Shown here: positions 47,543-57,266 of the stretch, piece after piece | How the letters are laid out: every line of letters starts with the position of its first letter | Position numbering within the stretch: position 1 is the first letter of the stretch | Origin: Clostridiales bacterium | GTDB lineage: Bacteria > Bacillota > Clostridia > Christensenellales > Borkfalkiaceae | NCBI GenBank assembly: GCA_015055725.1 | Contig: SVHO01000004.1 | Location: 1-64,000, forward strand | Direction: 5' to 3' | Length of the DNA: 64,000 bases | The notes under the pieces: model-generated | Seen by the model: the letters and a program-made list of their open reading frames with translations, nothing else | Databases searched by the model: none | Told to the model about the DNA's origin: nothing | Translations under genes and position numbers: made by a program

Positions 47543-50500
47543 TTAATCCGGCATATTCCCAAATCTTTCTATAAATTGCTCACGCGTGATTAAAACACGG
47601 CGCGCTTTACTGCCTTCGTTGCCCGAAACAAAGCCCATTCTTTCCATTTTATCAACTAATCCGCCAGCACGCGAATAGCCTATTTGGAAACGGCGTTGTA
47701 ATTGAGAAATAGAAACCGTTTCGGTGTTAACCGCAAGCCAAAGCGCTTTTAAGAAAAATTCGTTTACTTCGTTTGCATCGTCACCGCCGTCACCATCAAT
47801 CGACGTATCTTCTTGTTTGGGGCGTGTTTCTTTTTCTAAGAAATCTTGCAATTCGTCGTCAAAATACGCTTTGTTGTGTTCTTTAATATAAGTGACAACG
47901 TTGTTTACTTCCCTACTGCTTATATACGCGCCTTGATATCTTTCAACCGAAGACATACGCGCGGTTTTATAAAGCATATCGCCGTTGCCGAGCAATTTTT
48001 CAGCACCTGCTTCAGAAAGTATAGTTTGTGAATCGTTAAAGTTCATAACCTTAAACGCTATACGCGAAGGCAAGTTTGCTTTAATCGTACCCGTAATAAT
48101 ATCAACGGACGGGCGTTGCGTTGCAAGCACCAAATGAATACCTGCTGCACGCGCTTTTTGCGCTATCGCACGAATACGGCTTTCCAAATCCTTTTTACAA
48201 GTTTCCATAAGGTCTGCTAATTCGTCGATTATAATAACGATTCTTGGCATTTTAGCAACCGTATCGCTCGCCACAACTGAGTTATACGAATCAATATCAA
48301 CAACTAATCCGCCACCGCTTTCACGGAAAACGGAAAACCTTCTTTCCATTTCGTTATACGCCCAAGAAAGAACTGCAAGTGCCTTTTTAGGTTCTGTTAT
48401 AATTTCATCTATCATAAGGTGTGGAATATGCTCGTAATTGATAAATTCCACGCCTTTCGGGTCGACAAGGATAAGCCTTAAATCTTCGGGGCTATATCTC
48501 ATTATCAAACTGACAATCATAAGGTTTAAGCACACGCTCTTCCCCGAACCTGTTGCGCCTGCAACCAAATAGTGCGGGCCTTTAGCAAGGTCGTCAACGA
48601 TAGGGTTGCCAACCAAGTCTTTACCAAGTGCGAAAATAAGTCCACCTTTATTCTTTTGCGATTGAGCAGAGCCCTCCATAACTTCGCGCAAGCCAACCGT
48701 CGTTCTAACGTTGTTTGCAACTTCAATGCCGACCAAGTTTTTGCCAGGTATCGGCGCTTCGATACGCACGCCGTCTCTTGCGGATAAGCGCATCTTTAAG
48801 TCGTCGTCAAAATTAAGCACCTTTTTAACTGAAACACCAGCAGGCATCATAATTTCATAACGCGTTATAGACGGACCTTGAACGTGCCCTTGCGGAACTG
48901 CGTTTATGTGGAATTCTTCAAGAGTGCGCTTGATAATCTCTTTGCGCTCTTCGTGATTTTCCTTAGGTGCGTCAAGGGGCGGAGTATAACTTTCTAACAA
49001 ATCAAAGGGGGGACGGAAATATTCTCTATTGATGGGCGGTGCAGGTTTTTTGATAATTTCCGTTTGAGCGGGTTTCTCTTCTTTGACGCTATTAAATTCT
49101 AACGAACGGCGTGATGGTAAATTGTTATCCGCACTTACTCTGCTTGTAAAGTTAACGCTTTCTGTGGGTTCGCTCTCTTTTTCAACCGTTTGTTCGCCTA
49201 AGAAAATATCCCTTATTCGCCCTTCCGTTTTAATAACGGGTGGCGTGGGCATATCAAAACTTTCGGCATTTTCATCACCGTAATTTTGCTCAATGAAAGG
49301 TATCTCGTCATTTGAAACTTGTTCAATTTCGTCAACTACTTCTTGCTCTTCAACTTGTTCTATATCACCGCGGAAGGTCACTTCACTTTCAGCCGGTGCA
49401 ATAGGCTCAACTATATCTTCAACTTGAGCGTAAGTCTCTTCAAAGCTTTGTGCGCGTGCACCTGCCGTGTCGGCACTTATCCAATCGCTTGAAAGTTGTT
49501 CGCTAGTAGTCTTATTTTCAATCTCTTCAACTTCATTTTGCTCAGGACTAACCGCTCTTCTATCAACGTAATCTGAAACTGACGTATAAGCATTGTCGTT
49601 CGCGCCGTAATCGTTTGGCTTAACGTATTCTTTATTTTCGTTCACAGAGGAAACGTTTTGTTTTTGAGAATAAGGCGTATAAGTTGGGCTTGAATTATAT
49701 CGCAAAGCATCAACGTCAAGCTTAGCAGGGGTTTTAATGTATTCTAATTTTTTATTATAATCTTCCCCGTAATATGAGTTGTTTTTATCATTTGGGGTTG
49801 AAACGATGCCAAGCCCACCTTCTGAAAAACCAAGTTTAAGCCCTTCCGAGCCATTATCCTTCGCAAGTTCCCTTTTCGTTTTAAATGCAAAATCTTGAGC
49901 GTCATCTACGTAAAGTTTTTGTTTAGGTGCGCTAGCCTTTGGAACTGCATTTTCAATTGGATAATCCCTTTCCCCTTCAACTTGAACGTCAACGTTAGTT
50001 TGTTCTTTAACGAACGAACTCTTAAACTTTATTCCGCCTTCTTTTTTAGTTGCAGGTTGATCAAGCAAATAATCCTTAACGAGCAAATAACCGATAACTG
50101 AAAGGGCGATACCGCTAACCACGTAGCACCCAGCATCTGTCAAAAGTTTAGAAAGTGGGTATGCGATAAACGAGACGAAAAGTCCACCACCAGAAGCCTT
50201 TGCACCGCCACCTAACGCCATCAAATAAGACCTAGAAAGATATTCTCCAAAAGTGAAATTATTGCCCGTCATTGTGATAACGTGCGTGATGAGTGCTATA
50301 ACGATAAAAGCGCAAGTGATTAACGTCTTTTTCTTAAACGAAAAACCACTCTTTTTGCCAGAAACTAGCAAAACGCCCATAACGATTGCAAATATCATGA
50401 CTGCATATGCAAAAAAACCAAAGCAACCGAATAAAAAGGTGTTTACCAAACGACCGGGCACGGAAAATACCGTGTCACGCGTGATAAGGCACACCAAACA

Positions 50501-50614
50501 TAGCGTTGCAAATAAAATTAGCACCACGCCCAAAGTTTCTTTAGTGAAAATAGATTGTTCTTTTTTGTCTTTATTTTCTTTTTTTCTGCCTAAGCCGTTC
50601 AAGGTCCACCTCAC
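47543..50614 (-). CDS. ftsK: DNA translocase FtsK/SpoIIIE
   Basis: 1023 aa; N-terminal TMs, long linker, HYLVAGATGSGKSVCLN, VIIIDELADLM, C-terminal gamma winged helix. Confidence 0.96.
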   Translation of the reverse strand: MRWTLNGLGRKKENKDKKEQSIFTKETLGVVLILFATLCLVCLITRDTVFSVPGRLVNTFLFGCFGFFAYAVMIFAIVMGVLLVSGKKSGFSFKKKTLITCAFIVIALITHVITMTGNNFTFGEYLSRSYLMALGGGAKASGGGLFVSFIAYPLSKLLTDAGCYVVSGIALSVIGYLLVKDYLLDQPATKKEGGIKFKSSFVKEQTNVDVQVEGERDYPIENAVPKASAPKQKLYVDDAQDFAFKTKRELAKDNGSEGLKLGFSEGGLGIVSTPNDKNNSYYGEDYNKKLEYIKTPAKLDVDALRYNSSPTYTPYSQKQNVSSVNENKEYVKPNDYGANDNAYTSVSDYVDRRAVSPEQNEVEEIENKTTSEQLSSDWISADTAGARAQSFEETYAQVEDIVEPIAPAESEVTFRGDIEQVEEQEVVDEIEQVSNDEIPFIEQNYGDENAESFDMPTPPVIKTEGRIRDIFLGEQTVEKESEPTESVNFTSRVSADNNLPSRRSLEFNSVKEEKPAQTEIIKKPAPPINREYFRPPFDLLESYTPPLDAPKENHEERKEIIKRTLEEFHINAVPQGHVQGPSITRYEIMMPAGVSVKKVLNFDDDLKMRLSARDGVRIEAPIPGKNLVGIEVANNVRTTVGLREVMEGSAQSQKNKGGLIFALGKDLVGNPIVDDLAKGPHYLVAGATGSGKSVCLNLMIVSLIMRYSPEDLRLILVDPKGVEFINYEHIPHLMIDEIITEPKKALAVLSWAYNEMERRFSVFRESGGGLVVDIDSYNSVVASDTVAKMPRIVIIIDELADLMETCKKDLESRIRAIAQKARAAGIHLVLATQRPSVDIITGTIKANLPSRIAFKVMNFNDSQTILSEAGAEKLLGNGDMLYKTARMSSVERYQGAYISSREVNNVVTYIKEHNKAYFDDELQDFLEKETRPKQEDTSIDGDGGDDANEVNEFFLKALWLAVNTETVSISQLQRRFQIGYSRAGGLVDKMERMGFVSGNEGSKARRVLITREQFIERFGNMPD

Positions 50615-50752
50615 AAATATGCTTAGTTTAATTATACCAAAAATAGACTTTATTTACAATACTTCTGAGTATTTTTTTAAAAATTATTTTTTAAATTTAA
50701 AAACTTATATATAGCAAAAAATTTAACCAACTATTTTCTACAAAATATAACG

Positions 50753-50790
50753 AAAAAAGCGCGCCACTTTTAACGAGTTGCGCGCTTTTA
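50753..50790 (-). terminator. Terminator downstream of the BFD-like gene
   Basis: AAAGCGCGCCACT..AGTTGCGCGCTTTT with T run on the minus strand. Confidence 0.85.
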
Positions 50791-50803
50791 TTTTTGCATT
50801 TTT

Positions 50804-51001
50804 TTAAGCCATCATTATTTCAGAAATGACGTCTAGAACTTTATTATAACAGCCACCGCACCCTGTTGAACAATGAGTTGCGTCTTGAACCACCTTAAAT
50901 AAAGACAAAACGTCTTCGATTCTATCGTGCCCTTCTAAAGCAGAAGCTATTGCGTTGTAATCAACGCCCATACAGTTGCATACGGTATAATTTTCTTTCA
51001 T
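50804..51001 (-). CDS. BFD-like (2Fe-2S)-binding protein
   Basis: MKENYTVCNCMGV...CSTGCGGCYNKV Cys pattern; start taken after SD. Confidence 0.85.
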   Translation of the reverse strand: MKENYTVCNCMGVDYNAIASALEGHDRIEDVLSLFKVVQDATHCSTGCGGCYNKVLDVISEIMMA

Positions 51002-51021
51002 TTTATTTCTCCTTTGTTTTT

Positions 51022-51720
51022 TTATTTTTTCATAAAATTCATTCTTTGGCAATGTTCACAATCAACCACTTCGCCGTTTTTTAGCTTGTTCATTTCAGAC
51101 ATGTTGAGTTCCATTCCACAAGCACCACAAACGTTATTATTTAGCGCGTAAACTACTGGGAAAATTTTATTTGCGCGCTTTTTTAAATACCTATCCATAA
51201 GCGCGGGGTCGGTTTTATCTTTAAGAGATGATAACTGCCTTTCTATTTGGTCTTTTTCATCCTTAACAGAGTCTTTCAATTCGTTATATTTTTTCAAGTT
51301 TTCGTTATATTGCGCTTGCGCAACCTTGGTGTTGTTTTTAATGGTCGCATATTCTTTCATGATGGTTTGAATTTCATCAAAAATTTTGTTTGCCTTAGAG
51401 CCTAAACTCTTTATTTTAACGATAATTTCTTCAATTTTTTTCAAAAGATAATTAACTTCTTTTTCGTCGTTTGCACCGGTAATAGCGTCGTTTATCGCCG
51501 TTTCTTGTTCTTTTAGCGTTAACTGTTCTTTGGTCACTTGCTCGTACGTTGCAACGAGTTCTAAAGCGCGCGCGTCGAGCTTATTAACGTTTTCTTCAAC
51601 ACCTTCTAAATATTTTTTAGCACCGACTGCTTTTTTTCTTTCTTCACTGCCCGAAAGTTTTTTCTCAATCTCTCTAAGTTTTTTGTCAATCTCTTGATAA
51701 TCCAACAATGCTTGAATCAT
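51022..51720 (-). CDS. C4-type zinc-ribbon protein with N-terminal coiled coil
   Basis: 232 aa; CGACGMELN...VVDCEHCQRMNFM. Confidence 0.88.
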   Translation of the reverse strand: MIQALLDYQEIDKKLREIEKKLSGSEERKKAVGAKKYLEGVEENVNKLDARALELVATYEQVTKEQLTLKEQETAINDAITGANDEKEVNYLLKKIEEIIVKIKSLGSKANKIFDEIQTIMKEYATIKNNTKVAQAQYNENLKKYNELKDSVKDEKDQIERQLSSLKDKTDPALMDRYLKKRANKIFPVVYALNNNVCGACGMELNMSEMNKLKNGEVVDCEHCQRMNFMKK

Positions 51721-51732
51721 AATCTTTCTCCT

Positions 51733-52518
51733 TTACATAAATCTTTTATCCGTAAAATAATGCGCGTCAACCTTTCCGTTCGCCCTTTCGGAAACGTTTG
51801 CGTAAAATTTATTGAAACCATATTGTTCCGCAACGTAATGCGGGATAACGAACACGTTTTTGCCGTGTTCAATAAGTGGCAACAAAACGTGATGTGGAAT
51901 ATCAGAAGTTATAACCGTGTCCACTTCAAAACTTCCGCTTTCTATCGCTTCAAGGGCTTGGTCTGCCCCACCGCCACAAAAACTTGCAATTTTTGAAACG
52001 TTGCCGTTGCCATAAGCCAAAATCTTTTGACTTTCAAATTTATTTTCAATTATTTTCTTAAACTCTTCAACGCTAACGGGGCTTATCTCGGCATATTTTC
52101 CATACCCGCACTCGCCGTCGACTAAATCAATCGTCTTTATATTTTTACCACTAAGTCCTAAACACAAGCAATCGTCTATTCCACCTTTTGCAACGTCTAA
52201 ATTTAGGTGCATAGAAATAACGTTAAGCCCGTTAGAAAGAGCGCTTGCTACCGCGCCGTTATCCCCAAAAACGTCAAGCGTTTTAACGGGATTATAAATG
52301 GCAGGGTGATGCGTGACCACCGTGTCACACCCAAGGTCTTTTGCTTTTTTTACCGCATCTAAACTTAAATCAAGTGAAAAGAGCACGCTTTTAACGTAAT
52401 CGTGATGGCGAACGATAATACCGCTGTTATCGTAATGCCCTTTTTCTATCATTTTATGGCTAAGCTTCAATGGTGCAAATTGCTCAAGCAACTCTAAAAA
52501 TTCGTTTACTTTATACAT
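51733..52518 (-). CDS. Nif3-like dinuclear metal center protein
   Basis: 261 aa; VVTHHPAIYNPVK, ISMHLNLDVAKGGI, CGGGADQALEA, PHHVLLPLIEHGKNVFVIPHYVAE. Confidence 0.93.
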   Translation of the reverse strand: MYKVNEFLELLEQFAPLKLSHKMIEKGHYDNSGIIVRHHDYVKSVLFSLDLSLDAVKKAKDLGCDTVVTHHPAIYNPVKTLDVFGDNGAVASALSNGLNVISMHLNLDVAKGGIDDCLCLGLSGKNIKTIDLVDGECGYGKYAEISPVSVEEFKKIIENKFESQKILAYGNGNVSKIASFCGGGADQALEAIESGSFEVDTVITSDIPHHVLLPLIEHGKNVFVIPHYVAEQYGFNKFYANVSERANGKVDAHYFTDKRFM

Positions 52519-53161
52519 ATTTTTCTAATTTTTCCGTTTTTTGTAAAAGCTCTTCACGCACGCTTTGCGAAATGCTTTCGTTTTCTAAAAATTTAGAAAG
52601 TTTTAAATACTCTTCTTTAATCATTTTTTTAAAGTCAGGCGACGGATTTTTTACGTTGTCTCTGCCAAACTCAATTTCTTCGTCACTAAGAAAGTCGTCA
52701 CCCTTTTTTAAAACTATCAAATTATAATATTTCCCAGCACTATAAAAAACGGCGTCACTAACGAAAAAATATCCGTTAGAAAGCGCGCATTTGCGCACTT
52801 TATCGCAATTTTTCATAGGTTGCAAAACTAAATTTTCAGGCAGGCTAGCCGTTTTTCTTGCCCTATCTAGTATAGAACAAATTTCTTCACCGCCCATACC
52901 TGCTATAAGTGCGCAATCACAACTCCTCACTTTATCAAACCCGTCCGAAACGACGCTACGGGCAACACCGTTTTCTATAAAACGGCTAAGCAAGGTTTGG
53001 GCTTTTGCAAGGCATTTTTCGCTAACGTCTGACACAATAACGTTTTTACACTTTGAGCCCATAAGCATTGCCTTTGCAATATATCCGTGGTCACAGCCTA
53101 TATCGGCAAAAGTTTCACAACGCGGGATTTTTTCATAAATTTTTTTAAGCCTATCCGTCAT
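52511..53161 (-). CDS. trmK: tRNA (adenine(22)-N(1))-methyltransferase
   Basis: 216 aa; CETFADIGCDHGYIAKAML, CALIAGMGGEEICSIL, LVLQPMKN. Confidence 0.93.
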   Translation of the reverse strand: MTDRLKKIYEKIPRCETFADIGCDHGYIAKAMLMGSKCKNVIVSDVSEKCLAKAQTLLSRFIENGVARSVVSDGFDKVRSCDCALIAGMGGEEICSILDRARKTASLPENLVLQPMKNCDKVRKCALSNGYFFVSDAVFYSAGKYYNLIVLKKGDDFLSDEEIEFGRDNVKNPSPDFKKMIKEEYLKLSKFLENESISQSVREELLQKTEKLEKYV

Positions 53162-54282
53162 TATTGTTTGTCAATATAATCTTTCAATCTCTTTGAACGG
53201 CTTGGATGGCGCAATTTTCTAAGTGCCTTTGCTTCAATTTGACGAATACGTTCACGCGTGACGTTGAATTCTCTACCAACTTCTTCAAGCGTTCTGGGTT
53301 TACCATCGTCAAGGCCATAACGCAATCTTAAAACCTTTTCTTCACGAGGGGTAAGCGTATCGAGAACGCCTATAAGTTGTTCTTTAAGCATAGTGTAAGA
53401 AACGGCGTCAGTCGGCGCAGTTGACCTTTCGTCTTCAATAAAGTCTGAAAGGTGACTATCGTCTTCTTCACCGATAGGCGTTTCAAGTGAAACGGGGTCT
53501 TGCGCAATCTTTTGTATTTCAATAACGCGTTCAATGCTTATATCCATTTCTTTTGCAATTTCTTCAGGTTGAGGTTCTCTGCCAAGTTCTTGCAAAAGCC
53601 TTCTTGAAACCCTTATAAGTTTGTTTATCGTTTCAACCATATGCACGGGGATACGGATTGTTCTCGCTTGGTCTGCAATAGCACGCGTAATAGCTTGGCG
53701 AATCCACCAAGTTGCATATGTTGAAAACTTAAATCCCTTTTGGTAATCAAACTTTTCAACTGCTTTCATAAGCCCTAAATTGCCTTCTTGGATAAGGTCC
53801 AAAAATTGCATTCCACGCCCCATATAACGCTTAGCGATTGAAACAACGAGACGTAAGTTTGCTTCAGATAAAAGCCTTTTAGCATACTCGTCACCGTCCA
53901 TCATGCGCTTAGCAAGTTCGGTTTCTTCATCAGGTTGAAGTAATGGAACTTTACCTATGTCTTTAAGATACATTTTAACAGGGTCGTCCATACTAACTTC
54001 TTTGAGAAGTTGGTCGTATAAATCCTTATCACGTTCAACTTCGTCGATAATTTGAACGCCAGAATCGTCAAAGAGTTTGTAAATTTCTTCCATTTCGGCA
54101 GGGGTTGCGGTAAACTTGTCTATTCTATCGATTAGTTGGGTTGTAGTGACGCTTCCGCTACGCTTATTCTCAGCAATAATCTTTGCCACTTCAACGTAAA
54201 GTTCGGGTGATAAAATATCCCCGTTTGCCGTTGAGCCCTTTTCGGCTTTAACTTTTTCTTTGCCGATTTTTTTGTCTTCCAT
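53161..54282 (-). CDS. rpoD: Primary sigma factor RpoD/SigA
   Basis: 373 aa; [75 protein letters not shown]. Confidence 0.99.
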   Translation of the reverse strand: MEDKKIGKEKVKAEKGSTANGDILSPELYVEVAKIIAENKRSGSVTTTQLIDRIDKFTATPAEMEEIYKLFDDSGVQIIDEVERDKDLYDQLLKEVSMDDPVKMYLKDIGKVPLLQPDEETELAKRMMDGDEYAKRLLSEANLRLVVSIAKRYMGRGMQFLDLIQEGNLGLMKAVEKFDYQKGFKFSTYATWWIRQAITRAIADQARTIRIPVHMVETINKLIRVSRRLLQELGREPQPEEIAKEMDISIERVIEIQKIAQDPVSLETPIGEEDDSHLSDFIEDERSTAPTDAVSYTMLKEQLIGVLDTLTPREEKVLRLRYGLDDGKPRTLEEVGREFNVTRERIRQIEAKALRKLRHPSRSKRLKDYIDKQ

Positions 54283-54318
54283 AAAAGTTCCTCCCGTGGC
54301 ATAGCCACTTTTCTAATA

Positions 54319-56094
54319 CTAAATCAAATTTCTTTTTTCTTGCAATAAACGCATCATTTCAGCAGTTAATTCCTTGCGTTTATCTAAATCAGTTTCTTTA
54401 GCACACATTTCGGTTAATTTTTCTATTTTATGATTTATAGCATCTTTTTTGAGTGTGCGAACGCAATCGAAAAAATACGTTCCGCCAAAATCCAAATCGC
54501 TTTTATCTTCAGCTTCTAACCCCGCAATGCGTGAAATTTCTTCCTCATATTCTTCGCTAAAAAGTTCATAAAGGTCGGAAAATCTAACCTTTTCATTTTG
54601 CGCTTGTTGTTTCAAGATATAAGATTGAATTTCTTTGTGAACGGGCAAATTAAACTCTAATTCTTCAAGGTCGTTTTCTTTTGCATAAGCCTTATCAAAC
54701 AAATATGATGCGAGAACAAACCTTGATGCAAGCGTTGCCCTATCCCCAACGTTATCGTTAAAGCGCATTTGGTCAACCTTTTGTTCGCGTGGTTTTTGTT
54801 CTAACGAATAAAGTTCACGCTTTAACGCTTCAAAAGTTATTTTAGTTTGGTCTCTTATAACTTTAAGTAAATCTTCTTGTTCTGCAGAAGACGCGCTTTC
54901 GCGCACAACGTTTAACGCCATCGTCACATATTTACGCTTACCGTCAACCGTATTTACGTCGTAAGTGCGCCTTAATAAGTCCAACTTAAAATCTATAAGT
55001 GGCATGGCTTGGTCAATAATTTTTTGATAACCTTCCGCGCCCAACTTCTTAATTACGTCGTCTGGGTCCATACCGTCGGGCAGACGCGCAACTTTAACTT
55101 CTAACCCTTCTTCACTTAGAATATCAAGACCGCGCACGGTTGCTTTTTGCCCTGCAAAATCACCGTCATAACTAATAACTATTTTGTCCGTATAACGCTT
55201 AATCATACGCGCTTGTTCTTTGGTTAACGCCGTCCCCATAGTTGCCACAACGTTGCTAAACCCTGCTTGTGAAAGTGAAACCACGTCAAGATGACCTTCA
55301 ACCATTATAACGAAAGGCAAGCCTTTTTCGTTTTTAAGTTTTTTAAGGTTGTTAATATTGAAAAAAGTTTTCCCTTTTGAAAACACGGAAGTTTCTTTAG
55401 TGTTGATATATTTTTGTTCTTTTATTCCGTCAATTCTTCTTCCAACGAAAGCGATAACGTTCCCAAACTGGTCGATTGCAGGGATAATCAATCTTCCCCC
55501 AAGCCAATCGAAATATCTGCCGTTCTTTTCACCAACTGCGCCCGATAACACCATTTCTTGCTCAGTATAACCTTTTTTACGCAAAAAGTTGGGTAAATCG
55601 TTAAAGTTAAGCGAAGCCCCCATTCCAAATTTAACGATAGTGTTCGCGCTGAGTTTTCTGTTTAAAGCGTAATCGTAATGGGCTTTGCCATTTTCACTTT
55701 TAAGATTTTCAACGTAAAAAAGCGCGGTGTCACGCAAAAGGGATAAAAGGCGTTCTCTAAGTTTTTTCTGCTCTTTAACCTTTTCGTCGTCATAATTAAT
55801 TTCGGGCAAAGGCATATGCGCGCGCTCTGCCAAAAATTTAACCGCGTCACCAAAATCAAGCGATTCAATTTCTCTAATAAAACTTATAACGTCACCACTT
55901 TTATGGCACCCAAAACAATAATAAAACTGCTCGGTGGAATTAACCGAAAAAGACGCCGTCTTTTCGTGATGAAAAGGGCATTTTCCCCAAAAATTACCGC
56001 CACGCTGTTCTAAACGAACGTATCTGCCGATAACGTCTACTATATCGTTTTTGTTTTTAAGTTCTTCCATGAACTTAACGTCAAAGCCTTTCAT
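54319..56094 (-). CDS. dnaG: DNA primase
   Basis: CPFHHEKTASFSVN..YYCFGCHKSGD zinc motif; VEGHLDVVSLSQAGF Toprim; start taken at MKGFDVKF. Confidence 0.97.
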   Translation of the reverse strand: MKGFDVKFMEELKNKNDIVDVIGRYVRLEQRGGNFWGKCPFHHEKTASFSVNSTEQFYYCFGCHKSGDVISFIREIESLDFGDAVKFLAERAHMPLPEINYDDEKVKEQKKLRERLLSLLRDTALFYVENLKSENGKAHYDYALNRKLSANTIVKFGMGASLNFNDLPNFLRKKGYTEQEMVLSGAVGEKNGRYFDWLGGRLIIPAIDQFGNVIAFVGRRIDGIKEQKYINTKETSVFSKGKTFFNINNLKKLKNEKGLPFVIMVEGHLDVVSLSQAGFSNVVATMGTALTKEQARMIKRYTDKIVISYDGDFAGQKATVRGLDILSEEGLEVKVARLPDGMDPDDVIKKLGAEGYQKIIDQAMPLIDFKLDLLRRTYDVNTVDGKRKYVTMALNVVRESASSAEQEDLLKVIRDQTKITFEALKRELYSLEQKPREQKVDQMRFNDNVGDRATLASRFVLASYLFDKAYAKENDLEELEFNLPVHKEIQSYILKQQAQNEKVRFSDLYELFSEEYEEEISRIAGLEAEDKSDLDFGGTYFFDCVRTLKKDAINHKIEKLTEMCAKETDLDKRKELTAEMMRLLQEKRNLI

Positions 56095-56095
56095 A

Positions 56096-57091
56096 TTAAA
56101 GTTTCCACTTTTTTGGTATAAAAATTTCACTAAAAGTTTTTACCACGTAAATATCGCTCATTCCCGAAATATAATCGCAAAGCACCACGTCAACGCCGTC
56201 AACGTCTAAGCGGTTATAAAAGAATTCGGGAAGATGTGATAAATTTTCTTTATAATATTCGTAAAGCGCGGTAAGCATTTTATCCGCACGCTCTTCTTCG
56301 GTGCGGAAAGTTTTATCGTTATACACGTTGTCAAACATAAACGTGCGAAGTTCCATAGTTGCATCAGCAACGTCTTTTTCCATTTCAACCGTGTTTTTGC
56401 CGTCACTCGCATTATAAATAGATGAAAGCATTTTGTTTATGCGCTTACTTGAACTTTCCCCTAAAAGTTCAATGGCATATTTTGGCAAATCGTTTTTAGT
56501 GATAAATCCCCCGTCGATAGCGTCGTCAATATCGTGATTTATGTATGCAATTCTATCCGCCAAGGAAACAGCTTTGCCTTCCAAGGTTTTAGGGTTGCTA
56601 TTCATTTTATGGTTAATAATTCCGTCAACCACTTCTCTAGTTAAATTAAGTCCTGCCCCGTCGTTTTCAAGAAAGTCCACAACTCTACCCGACTGAACGT
56701 TGTGTTCAAAGCCGTTTGGGTTTAATCTTCCTAAAATTCGTTCACCCGAATGTCCGAAAGGGGTGTGCCCCAAATCGTGCCCCAAAGCAATTGCTTCAGT
56801 TAAATCTTCATTAAGGCTTAAAGCACGCGCAATACCGCGCGCAATTTGTGAAACGTTTAAGGTGTGAGTTAAACGCGTTCTATAATGGTCTCCCTCTGGC
56901 GAAAAGAAAACTTGCGTTTTGTTCTTTAACCGCCTAAACGCTTTACAATGGATAATTCTATCTTTATCGCGTTGAAAATCCGTGCGCATAGGGCAAGCGT
57001 CTTCAAAGCGCAATCTACCCACCGTGTCAATAGACTTACACGCAAAAGGTGATAAAAACATTTGCTCTTTTTGTATCGTTTTTTCTTTCAT
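56096..57091 (-). CDS. dgt: Deoxyguanosinetriphosphate triphosphohydrolase family protein
   Basis: 331 aa; CKAFRRLKNKTQVF, RTRLTHTLNVSQIARGIAR, LGHDLGHTPFGHSGE. Confidence 0.94.
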   Translation of the reverse strand: MKEKTIQKEQMFLSPFACKSIDTVGRLRFEDACPMRTDFQRDKDRIIHCKAFRRLKNKTQVFFSPEGDHYRTRLTHTLNVSQIARGIARALSLNEDLTEAIALGHDLGHTPFGHSGERILGRLNPNGFEHNVQSGRVVDFLENDGAGLNLTREVVDGIINHKMNSNPKTLEGKAVSLADRIAYINHDIDDAIDGGFITKNDLPKYAIELLGESSSKRINKMLSSIYNASDGKNTVEMEKDVADATMELRTFMFDNVYNDKTFRTEEERADKMLTALYEYYKENLSHLPEFFYNRLDVDGVDVVLCDYISGMSDIYVVKTFSEIFIPKKWKL

Positions 57092-57233
57092 AAATTTACC
57101 AAATGAATTTTCTTACGCATAGTAATACGCAATCTTTAACTCTTTACCCTTTTTTATTTTTAAACTTTATTATTAAAAAATATATACTTTATCAAAATAA
57201 GACAAATTCCTAAAAAATCTTACAAAAAAGAGC

Positions 57234-57264
57234 AAAAAAACTTGGCTTTTTACCAAGTTTTTTT
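57234..57264. terminator. Terminator downstream of uvrA (symmetric)
   Basis: AAAAAAACTTGG-ctttttac-CAAGTTTTTTT. Confidence 0.85.
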
Positions 57265-57266
57265 GC

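Noticed and set aside
47543-50614. Long acidic/Gln-rich middle of FtsK as a novel domain
   Set aside because: FtsK/SpoIIIE proteins normally carry a variable low-complexity linker between TM and motor domains.
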